A stretch of DNA of 64,000 bases, from NCBI RefSeq assembly GCF_000427095.1, contig NC_021487.1, positions 1,689,949 to 1,753,948 on the forward strand, read 5' to 3'. The notes beneath the pieces were generated by a model. The model saw only the letters and a list, made by a program, of their open reading frames with translations. It searched no databases and was not told where the DNA came from. This DNA comes from Chthonomonas calidirosea T49. Its GTDB lineage: Bacteria; Armatimonadota; Chthonomonadetes; Chthonomonadales; Chthonomonadaceae. Both the position numbers and the translations under genes were made by a program. Below are positions 43,533 through 52,088 of this stretch, piece by piece (the first letter of the stretch is position 1; each line of letters opens with the position of its first letter).

Positions 43533-43901
43533 TCACAAGCCACAGATTTGCGTATAGTTTGTCGTTGAGCTTACCGGTGGACCGGCGCAATTGGTGCCAG
43601 TAGGCCAGATCTCAACGATACTACACTTTGTTGTGTAAAAGTTGCTGCAGTAGGCATTCGGAACACCTCCAGGTTCGCACTGAAAATGGGGCCAGTATGT
43701 TAGCTTTTCAAAAGCTTCGAGCCCCCAGTTGAGTGCACGCACGCAGTTTTTTGGAGTCCCGTTACACATAGTCTTCGTGCACACCATGCCGGTACAGAGG
43801 TATTCCGACAAAGATTCCATTGCTTTCATACCTCTACACATAAGTTGACAGCAGGGACATGCGAAATGCAATACCCTTTTTAGGGACAATATTCCGCACA
43901 T
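43533..43901 (-). CDS. Cysteine-rich small protein of unknown function
   Basis: A frame of about 122 residues with 14 Cys, including CPCCQLMC near residues 15-22 and a regularly spaced series (YLCTGMVCTKTMCNG, KNC, FQC, AYC, TKC, TNC, QIC). The start is uncertain: ATG 43901 lacks a ribosome site; ATG 43820 has GAGG ten bases upstream and would give 95 residues with nine Cys. No signal peptide is evident. The protein could bind metal or be disulfide-rich. It neighbours the prepilin remnant on the same strand. It may be a chance frame, though composition favours coding. Confidence 0.45.
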   Translation of the reverse strand: MCGILSLKRVLHFACPCCQLMCRGMKAMESLSEYLCTGMVCTKTMCNGTPKNCVRALNWGLEAFEKLTYWPHFQCEPGGVPNAYCSNFYTTKCSIVEIWPTGTNCAGPPVSSTTNYTQICGL

Positions 43902-44078
43902 CGTTGGCAAATTTTATAGCGACGAACTTATCTCCCCTCGTACATGCCCGACGGGATTTGTTAGTGTCGAGTCGCTCTGCAACAGGTCGTCCCGCTAGAA
44001 ACCTGCTGGCAACAGGCGCTCTGCCCCTCTGCTACCGGATGACCACCATCGAGGCTCCAACGGATGCAGGATGCCGAT

Positions 44079-44108
44079 TTGCCAAAAAGCGGCAGGGAAC
44101 GGTAAAAT
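44079..44108 (+). promoter_or_regulatory. Probable promoter of mfd
   Basis: TTGCCA (44079-44084) and TAAAAT (44103-44108), 18 bases apart, about 100 bases before the mfd start. Confidence 0.5.
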
Positions 44109-44207
44109 AGCATCGCATTATGCCATACGCGTACCTCTATCGGAAGAAAGAAGGCGAAGGCCGCTGATTTCGGCATTCGCCGTTTTGTGCTGCGTAACCC
44201 AATAACC

Positions 44208-47200
44208 ATGAGCCTTAAAGAGCTTCTATCGCTAGCCGATCAACTTACAGGCCTCGATACGCTGGTCAGTGCCCTGCGCGACTCGCCATCGCCCACCATC
44301 GCGCAAATAGAAGGCCTGGCTGGCACCGCCAAGGGCTTCTTGCTGGCACACCTTACTACCGCTCTCCAACGGCCTATCCTCCTTATAACCTACCAGCAAG
44401 AACAAGCCCAACGGCTTGCCGATGACCTTCTTCATTTCGGCCTTCCCAGTGAAAGCGTGGCCGTTTTACCGGCCTCGCCAAGCCTCTTTACCCCCGACGA
44501 TGTGGTTGACCACCATCTTATCGGAGAACGCCTGAGCGCCCTAAAGCTCCTAGGGCAAAACCGGCCATGCGTGGTTATCGGTGTTATCGAGGCTATACTG
44601 CGCCGAACCATCCCACCCGCCTACCTTCAACAGGAAAGCCTTCGCCTAGAGGCCGAAACTGAGGTAGACCTCGACACCATCCTACACCGACTTGTGAAGC
44701 TCGGCTATCTCCCTACCCTCACCGTTACCCAACCCGGAGAGTTTAGCCGCCGGGGCGGCATCCTCGACATCTATCCCTCCACCGCTGAGGCGCCAATACG
44801 AATCGAGCTCTTCGGCGATACCATCGATTCGATCCGCGCTTTCGATGTAACCACACAGCGCTCCATCCGCCGAGAGGCCTGGGCAGAGATCGCCCCCGCC
44901 CGTGAGGCCGTCCTCGAACCGCAGCGGATCGTCGAAGCCCTTCATCGCATAAAAACGAGGCTTGAAACCCGCCGCGCCGAACTGCTCGCGCAAAAAACAC
45001 GAGAGGCTACCAAAGCTGCCGAGCGTCTTACCGAACTGGTGGAGGCCGATCTAGTCGCCCTCGAACAAGGTACTGGATTTAACAGCTTGGAGCGCTACAT
45101 TACCTATATCGTCCCAGAAACTATCTGCGCTCTCGACCATCTGCCACCCGATGGAATGGTCGTGCTCGATGAACCACACCAGGTGCAAGAGCACTGGCTG
45201 CGGCATGATGCCGATCTGCGCTCCGCTCGCGAACGCCACTATGAACGTGGAGAGCTTCTCGACCTGGAACCTCCCATCCTGCCCCTAGAGGAAGGATACG
45301 CGCGACTTCAACAGCATCGCCTCCTGCTGCTGACCCTGCTTGCACGCCATGTCGAGCCGTTTACTCCCCTCTGCTTTCTTCAGGTGCATTCGGCCGCCAT
45401 GGAAAGCTACCGCGGCCGGCTCTCCCTGCTTGCAGATGAGATAGGCACCTGGCTGACAAATGAATGTCGTGTGGTCATCGCCTCCGACCAACCGCAGCGC
45501 GTGCGCGAGATATGCGCCGAACTGCATCTGCCAGTGCAACCCAAAGAACAGACTCCGCACAACCCCGGCCTCTATGTGCAGGAGGGACGCCTTCGCGCCG
45601 GCTTCAAATTCACCGATCTTAAGCTCTATGTGCTGACCGATGCGGAGCTGTTCGGCGCCGCTCGACCCGTTCGCTCCCATCGCAAGGTGGCCGGGGGTGT
45701 GGCCATCAGCTCCCTGCTCGATCTGCGCGAAAACGACTACGTGGTTCACATCCATCACGGCATCGGCATCTATCGGGGCCTCGTCCGTCGCCAAATTGAT
45801 GGCACCGAACGCGATTTCCTCTTCATCGAATATGCCGGCGGAGATAAGCTCTATGTGCCCGCCGATCAGATTGACCGCATCCAGCGCTATATAGGAGCCG
45901 ATGGGGCTCCCCCTCAGATCAACCGCATTGGCGGAGGCGACTGGCAGCGCACCAAGCGCAAAGTGCGCGAACAGGCTAAGCAGATGGCGGCAGAGCTGCT
46001 GCGCCTCTATGCTGCCCGCGAGGCCGCCACACGCCCTCCCTTCGGCCCCGACACCCCGTGGCAGATCGAAATGGAGGAAGCCTTCCCCTACGAAGAGACC
46101 CCTGGGCAACTACAGGCCATTCAAGAGGTAAAAGCCGACCTCGAACGCGAACGCCCCATGGATCGCCTCATCTGCGGCGATGTGGGCTTCGGTAAAACCG
46201 AGGTTGCCATCCGTGCCGCCTTTAAAGTGGTATCTGCCGGTAAACAGGTGGCTATTCTCTGCCCTACCACCGTGCTTGCCGCTCAGCACCACGCCACCTT
46301 CTCGGAACGCCTCGCCGCCTACCCCATCACCATCGAACTGCTCTCGCGCTTCCGTACTCGCGCTGAGCAGCGCAAAACGGTGGAAGGCCTGCGAACGGGC
46401 AGCGTGGATATCGTCGTGGCCACCCATCGTCTCCTCAGCAAAGACGTGGAGTTCAAAGACCTCGGACTGCTTATCATAGACGAAGAGCAGCGATTCGGGG
46501 TAGCCCAGAAAGAGCGCCTCAAAAAACTCCGCACCTCGGTGGATGTGCTGACCCTTACGGCCACCCCCATCCCGCGCACCCTCTCGATGGCCCTCTCCGG
46601 ACTGCGCGACATGAGCCTCATCGAAGACCCACCCGAAGGACGTATGCCCGTTATTACCTATGTGCGTGAGTATGATGATGAGCTAGTTCGTGATGCCATT
46701 CTGCGAGAGTTGGAGCGCGATGGGCAGGTCTACTTTGTCCATAACCGCGTCGAATCGATCTACCATGTGGCGCAGCACCTGAAAAAGCTCATCCCCGATA
46801 TGCGCATCGAGGTGGGGCATGGGCAGATGTCGGAAGAGGAGCTTGAACAGGTTATGTTTGATTTTTACCATCATAAGGCGGATGTGCTGCTGTGTACCAC
46901 CATCATTGAAAACGGCCTCGATATCCCCAACTGCAACACCATCCTTATTGATAATGCTGACCACATGGGGCTCGCACAGCTCTATCAGTTGCGCGGTCGC
47001 GTAGGACGCTCCAACCGTCAAGCCTATGCCTATCTGCTCTACCGCCCCAACAAGGTGTTGCGCGAGGATGCCGAGCAGCGGCTTGCGGCCATTCGTGAGT
47101 TTTGCGCTCTGGGCAGCGGCTACAAAGTCGCCCTGCGCGATCTGGAAATTCGCGGGGCAGGGAATCTCTTGGGGGCCGAGCAGAGCGGTGCCATGCTGAG

Positions 47201-47749
47201 TGTGGGGTTCGACCTCTATTGCCAACTTCTTTCCCAAGCCGTGCAGGAGCTGCGCGGCGAAGAGCCCATAGAGGACATGCTTCCCGCCGTCGATCTGCCC
47301 GTCACCGCCTACATCCCCGAAAGCTATATCCCCGGCGAGGCGGAACGTATCTACTTCTACAAGCACCTCAGCGGCGCCCGCACCCTCAAAGCATCGAAAA
47401 CCTTCAGGCCGAACTAGAAGATCGATTTGGCGATCCACCGCGGCCCGTCTGGGAGGCGCTGGCCATCCTGCGTATCCGCCTTCGCTGTAAAGAGATCGGC
47501 ATCGCAAGCATTAAAGGGGATCGAAGCGGCCTCACCATTCGATTCGCCCCGCATGTTCGCCTCACCCCCGAAGCCATTCGGTTGCTGAACCACGCCTTTA
47601 AAGGCCATCGTTTCACGTCGGAAGGGGTTATCCTGCCTCTTACCAGCCATAAAGTGCGCGAGCAGGTGGAAGAGATGATCGAGGTTCTGGATAAAGCGCT
47701 GGCTTACGGCAAAAAGCCCGAAATGGCCTCCTTGCCCACCCAGAGATAG
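44208..47749 (+). pseudogene. mfd: Transcription-repair coupling factor Mfd, one-base frameshift near the 3' end
   Basis: A frame of 1069 residues from ATG 44208 stops at 47417. It carries the UvrB-like N-terminal domains, the RNA-polymerase-interacting domain (LRENDYVVHIHHGIGIYRGL near 505), helicase Walker A GDVGFGKTE near 656, DEEQ box [11 protein letters not shown] near 757 and the RecG-like motif LQLRGRVGRS-type (YQLRGRVGRSNRQAYAYLLY). The C-terminal domain continues in another frame to 47749 (SIENLQAELEDRFGDPPRP onward). One extra A in the AAA at 47388-47390 restores a protein of about 1180 residues, the normal Mfd length. I favour a sequence error; if real, the UvrA-regulating C-terminal domain is lost. 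Confidence 0.88.
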
Positions 47750-47841
47750 GTCGCCCATAACACCAACGTTTTCTTGGCCCCTAAAAGCACTGAACGGGGT
47801 ATGATCTGTTTCAAAATATCAAGGAGAGAGCGATCGCCCCT

Positions 47842-49944
47842 ATGGAAGCACATGGCTCCCTACCCCTATCGGCCGAAAGCCGTCGTCTCTTAGCGGCCGT
47901 TCGAGCGCTGCAATCACCAGGCCAGCCCCTCACGCTGGCTCATTGGCTGCTGGTACTTCTCGGCCAACATCGCGGCTTGGTAGAACAGATGGCCAAAGAC
48001 ATTCATCCCGAGATGCTCCTTCCCTTGCTTCAACGTCGTCTGCAGCAAGGCCAACGCGAGCCGCAGCTTCCGGAAGAGGAGGTGATTGCCGAGGCGGGGC
48101 GCATTGCACAAGCAGGAAACAGAGCCCAAATCGAAGTGCGCGATCTCTGCGCAGTCATCCTTACCCGCGCAGGCTATGCTTTGGAAGAGCCGGTTCCTCT
48201 GCTGAAAAACACCCCTGAAGAGCAGCCCTTCTGTCCCCTCCTGGACCGCTATGGAAGAGATTTAACGCGCGCCGCTCGCGAAGGTCGCCTCTCTGCCGTC
48301 GTGGGGCGTGAAGAGGAGATACAGATGGTTATAGAGACCCTCTGCCGTCGCACCAAACGCAACCCAGCTCTCATCGGGCCAGCAGGTGTTGGGAAAACGG
48401 CCATCGTGGAGGGCTTAGCCCAATATATCGCGCGCGGCGACGTGCCACCCCTTCTCCAAAACGCCCATCTTTGGGCCATCGAACCGGCCTCCCTCCTCGC
48501 AGGCACCCATGTGCACGGCGAGTTTGAGGAGCGCGTGCAAGCCCTCCTCGCCGAAGCCCGTCGCACCGGCGTGCTGCTTTTTATTGATGAGATGCATACC
48601 ATTATGCGCGCCGCCGGAGGAGGCAGCGACCTCGCCAACCTCCTAAAACCGGCACTGGCCAGTGGTGAGATCGCCTGTATCGCCGCTACCACCGACGATG
48701 AATACCGCCGCTTCATCGAAGCCGACCCCGCCCTCGAACGGCGTTTCCAACCCATCCGCATTCAAGAGCCAACGCTCGCCCAAACAAGTGCCATCCTAAA
48801 AGCCCTCCGCGACGAGCTTCAGCGGCTGCGCGGCGTCAGCGTTAGCGATGGAGTGCTCCAGCAGATCTTAGAGGTGGCCCATACCTGCCTCCGCAACCGC
48901 TGCTTTCCCGATAAAGGCGTGGACCTGCTGGAACAGTGCGTCGCCCATGCCCTGGCAAAAGGGCAAACCGAGGTCCGCGAAAGCGACGTAGCCGAGATAA
49001 CCCGCCGTATGACGGGCGTGTTGCTGACGCCCGCCGAACGCATTGCACGCCTGAAACAGGTTTTGCAGGAACGCTCTTTGATGCTACCTAGCGATGCCGA
49101 AGCGCTTGTGCATCGTCTCAGTGTCAGCCTGCGCGGCCTCGACACCCACCCCGAACGCCCCAATGCGACCCTCTTGCTCATAGGAGAGATGAGCTACCTG
49201 GCGCGCCCGCTGGCAGAGGCCATCGCCGAAGCCGTCTACGGCGATGCCGCCCGCCTCGTAGATATTGACCTTGCTGGTATGCGTGAGGCGCACGACATCT
49301 CCCAGTTCATCGGCTCGCCCCCAGGCTACGTGGGCTACGAAAGCCGTCTGCCCATCCATCAAATCGCCCAGCTTGGAAGCTGCGTGTTCCTCTGCCGCAA
49401 CATCGAATCCTGCCACAAAAGCCTTCGTAGCCTGCTAGCTCAAGCCATCGCCACCGGCCTTCTCACCGACTCGTGCGGCAAACGCATCTTCCTTAGCGAT
49501 ACCATTACGCTGCTCTCCGCCGATATAAACCCGGAACAGATTCGTAAGATGGGATTGGTCGGAGGTCATACGAAACCGACACCAGACCCGCGAGAGCTGG
49601 CCGAAACGGTGCTTGAACCCGATCTCGTGGAGCAGATGGATGAGGTGTGTCTAAGGGCGCCCTCGCCCGCACAATGCGAAGCCCTCCTTGCCACTCCCTG
49701 CCTGCAAACGCTTATCCAACGCTATCACGCGCAGGGCATCGAGTTGAACTGGGACGCCACGGCGCTGGAGTGGCTGCTGCAACGCCAGCAACATGCCGCG
49801 CACCCGCGCGACTGGGAGCGTGAAATAGACGAGCAGTTAGGCGCGATTCTAGAGCCCTACCTACCCGATGTGCCCGGCGAAATGACTCCCCTCACCGTCA
49901 CTATCTTCCAATACGACAACACCCTCCGGGCGCGCATCGCGTAG
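47842..49944 (+). CDS. ClpA/ClpC-like AAA+ protein with degenerate second ATPase domain
   Basis: A 700-residue Clp-type protein. The N-domain (about 1-110) is divergent. The first AAA+ domain is intact: GPAGVGKTAIVEGLAQYIAR near 178, LLFIDEMHTI near 248, the sensor segment ATTDDEYRRFIEADPALERR and an arginine finger. The second domain keeps the pore loop GSPPGYVGYE near 490 but has NATLLLIGEMSYLARPLAEA where Walker A GPTGVGKT should be, and SCVFLCRNIESCHKS instead of the acidic Walker B. So the second ring probably cannot hydrolyse ATP. No ClpP-binding IGF/L loop was noticed. A specialised unfoldase or scaffold is inferred. AAGGAGAGAGCG lies upstream. Confidence 0.85.
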   Translation: MEAHGSLPLSAESRRLLAAVRALQSPGQPLTLAHWLLVLLGQHRGLVEQMAKDIHPEMLLPLLQRRLQQGQREPQLPEEEVIAEAGRIAQAGNRAQIEVRDLCAVILTRAGYALEEPVPLLKNTPEEQPFCPLLDRYGRDLTRAAREGRLSAVVGREEEIQMVIETLCRRTKRNPALIGPAGVGKTAIVEGLAQYIARGDVPPLLQNAHLWAIEPASLLAGTHVHGEFEERVQALLAEARRTGVLLFIDEMHTIMRAAGGGSDLANLLKPALASGEIACIAATTDDEYRRFIEADPALERRFQPIRIQEPTLAQTSAILKALRDELQRLRGVSVSDGVLQQILEVAHTCLRNRCFPDKGVDLLEQCVAHALAKGQTEVRESDVAEITRRMTGVLLTPAERIARLKQVLQERSLMLPSDAEALVHRLSVSLRGLDTHPERPNATLLLIGEMSYLARPLAEAIAEAVYGDAARLVDIDLAGMREAHDISQFIGSPPGYVGYESRLPIHQIAQLGSCVFLCRNIESCHKSLRSLLAQAIATGLLTDSCGKRIFLSDTITLLSADINPEQIRKMGLVGGHTKPTPDPRELAETVLEPDLVEQMDEVCLRAPSPAQCEALLATPCLQTLIQRYHAQGIELNWDATALEWLLQRQQHAAHPRDWEREIDEQLGAILEPYLPDVPGEMTPLTVTIFQYDNTLRARIA

Positions 49945-49963
49945 AGACAAAAAAGCCGTTGGT

Positions 49964-50794
49964 TTAACCCAATAGAAGTTGCCCGTCATCCCACCAGGCC
50001 GGTTTCACTTCGGAAACCAACAGCAGATCGGGGAAGAGACGCTCCAGTTGCGCATGAAACACTCCCACGTCGCCCGTGGTGAAAAGCTGATGGCGCGGCA
50101 CGTCAGGCGTCTTAAGAGAAGACAACTTTTCGCCAACCATCTCCGCGGTGGGTTCGGCCGGATCTACATACACAAACTGCGGGCTGAGGCGCCTTAAGAG
50201 AGGAAGCAGAAAAGGATAGTGCGTACAACCCAATATCACCGTATCTACATCGCGAGATTCCAATTCATGCAAGTAGCGACAAGCGGCCTCCCGTGCCGCC
50301 TCGCTCCCCTCCGCACCGGCCTCCACAAGGGGAACAAAGGCGGGACAAGCGACCTCGTACACCTCCACATCGGGCGCGACTCGGCCTAGCGTCTGGCGGT
50401 AGGCACCGCTCTGAACCGTCCCTTCTGTGGCAAGCACCCCAATACGGCCGTTCCGCGTACGCTTTACGGCCGCTCGCACCCCCGGCTCAACCATCCCCAA
50501 AACGGGCACATGAGGGTATTTTGCCTGAACGACCGGCAAAGCGACGGCCGAAGAGATGTTGCACGCCATCACCACACCCACACACTCGCTAACGCCATCT
50601 CTTTTGGCTAACAGCGCCTCGCTGATGCCGCAGGCAAACGCGCGCACCTCCTCTAAGGGACGCCCACCATAAGGCACATGCGCCTGATCCGCAACATACC
50701 AGATCGGCATACGCGGGGCCACCTTGCGAAGGGCATGTACCACCGTCAACCCTCCAACACCCGAATCGAACACGCCGAGGAACGGAACGCTCAC
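49964..50794 (-). CDS. murI: Glutamate racemase
   Basis: A 276-residue enzyme supplying D-glutamate for peptidoglycan. GVFDSGVGGLTVVHAL near residue 7, the first catalytic Cys in VMACNISSAVALP near 79 (usual ACNT is ACNI here) and the second in ILGCTHYPFLLP near 190 are present. The start is GTG, overlapping the stop of the GerM gene (GTGA). Length is normal. Confidence 0.93.
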   Translation of the reverse strand: MSVPFLGVFDSGVGGLTVVHALRKVAPRMPIWYVADQAHVPYGGRPLEEVRAFACGISEALLAKRDGVSECVGVVMACNISSAVALPVVQAKYPHVPVLGMVEPGVRAAVKRTRNGRIGVLATEGTVQSGAYRQTLGRVAPDVEVYEVACPAFVPLVEAGAEGSEAAREAACRYLHELESRDVDTVILGCTHYPFLLPLLRRLSPQFVYVDPAEPTAEMVGEKLSSLKTPDVPRHQLFTTGDVGVFHAQLERLFPDLLLVSEVKPAWWDDGQLLLG

Positions 50795-51330
50795 GGGGCA
50801 ACCTCGTTGCGCTCTGAGGTTTTCTGGCTGTCTGGCTGAGAGGGCAGATCCGCAACGGGAAAAGGCGTTGTCCAGTCCGTCATTTGACTTTGAAAAGGTT
50901 TCCCCTCCACCGTAACGGCCATCATCCTTACGCCCGGAATACCCTGTAAGGCGCGACGAAGCGCCTTTTGGGCCTCCGATTCGGTTGTGTCGCCCATATT
51001 GGCCAGCTGATTAAAGGCGCTGTTAAAATCCAAATAGGCCACGCCATCCTTTACCCGCGCCCCCAACAGTTTCGTGCCCCGCGGCAACACCGGGTAGGAC
51101 GTCGTTGCCTGCTCCTTCAATAAGCGGTTGATCGCATCCGTAACAGGGGTTTCACTAACCGTGCTTGGTGGCTGGGTAACCGGCGGCGACGTCACAGGCG
51201 CGGGCGGTACGGTGTTGGTAGGCCCAGAAGGGCTCGTAGACGACGGTTTGTTGCATCCCGTGAGCCACACGGACAACAAAACGGTTGTAAACCCATAAAG
51301 CAAAAAGCGATTTCTATCTATGCTCTTCAT
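50791..51330 (-). CDS. GerM-domain (spore/germination-like) lipoprotein
   Basis: A 179-residue lipoprotein. The signal ends in SVWLTGC, with Cys at about residue 26. A Pro/Thr/Ser linker (about 28-62) leads to a GerMN domain (about 65-155) with GTKLLGARVKDGVAYLDFNS and VTVEGKPF. GerM-like proteins bind or organise peptidoglycan; outside spore formers they are general envelope proteins. Coupling to murI supports a wall function. The promoter is at 51407-51436. Confidence 0.83.
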   Translation of the reverse strand: MKSIDRNRFLLYGFTTVLLSVWLTGCNKPSSTSPSGPTNTVPPAPVTSPPVTQPPSTVSETPVTDAINRLLKEQATTSYPVLPRGTKLLGARVKDGVAYLDFNSAFNQLANMGDTTESEAQKALRRALQGIPGVRMMAVTVEGKPFQSQMTDWTTPFPVADLPSQPDSQKTSERNEVAP

Positions 51331-51406
51331 AGTGAACTATCTCGGCCAATGTCGGCTCGCAGCGTACGCGAGGCGGGTTCGCTTCCCCGTCTCTTAAACC
51401 GCAGGC

Positions 51407-51436
51407 AGTATACTGTGCGCTCCGCCTTATTGTCAA
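51407..51436 (-). promoter_or_regulatory. Promoter of the GerM-murI operon
   Basis: On the minus strand TTGACA (51431-51436) and TATACT (51407-51412), 18 bases apart, the same layout as the rpmB promoter. The rest of the 330-base gap (51437-51661) has no recognisable feature. Confidence 0.82.
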
Positions 51437-51661
51437 TCGGACGCCCTTTTGGGTACACGCACAACCTCATCTCTACACGAAACGGTGTCCCCTCCACAAA
51501 GGGAGACGAAGAGCGGGGAGGCAAGCCCGCTCGCCGTTCTCAAACCAAGTCCAGCGGTATACCTTGAAACCCAAAATAACGTAAACAGGAATACAAAAGA
51601 AGGGAAATAGGTGCCCAAAGAGGAATAAACGGATTTAAGGAAGGGAAACAGAGAAAACGCT

Positions 51662-52063
51662 ATGAACCCGTCGAGCACGCCTACGGTGCTGATCGTCAAT
51701 CCCGATCTGCTCTCCTCATCTCGACTAGAATCCGCACTGAAAAGCTTGGGTTGGTCGGTCATCACCGCCCGCACCCAAGATGAGGCCTTGGCGCGTCTGC
51801 ATCATCTAACGCCTACGTTGGTTCTGATCAACTTTAATATTGAGGGACTGCAGCCTCTGGTCATCACCGAACGCGCCAAAAGCCTTCATCCCTCTATCAA
51901 AGTGCTTGGCTTCGTCTCTCATACCCGTCTTAGCGAGATGCGCCCGAAAGCGCAGATCGCCGGCTGCGATAAGCTCGTGGCCAACTCAGCACTGCAAGAG
52001 CGCCTACCGCAGATCCTCGCGGGCCTCTTTCCAAAGCGAGCCGCCCTAAAAAACGCTAAATAG
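51662..52063 (+). CDS. Pseudo-receiver (response-regulator fold without phospho-acceptor)
   Basis: A 133-residue protein with receiver-like alternation: VLIVNPDLLSSSRLESALKS, then LVLINFNIEG where the acceptor Asp should be (Asn here), then VLGFVSHTRL and a final helix. The acidic pair near the N-terminus is reduced to one Asp and the Lys-Pro motif is replaced by KLVANSA. It therefore cannot be phosphorylated in the usual way and may act by protein contacts. It precedes the MutL-like gene by 25 bases. Confidence 0.75.
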   Translation: MNPSSTPTVLIVNPDLLSSSRLESALKSLGWSVITARTQDEALARLHHLTPTLVLINFNIEGLQPLVITERAKSLHPSIKVLGFVSHTRLSEMRPKAQIAGCDKLVANSALQERLPQILAGLFPKRAALKNAK

Positions 52064-52088
52064 AGCCTGCCGTGTGCTAAAATTGCCT

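Noticed and set aside
45285-46109. Open frame of 274 codons opposite mfd
   Set aside because: Antisense shadow of the conserved helicase; no family resemblance.
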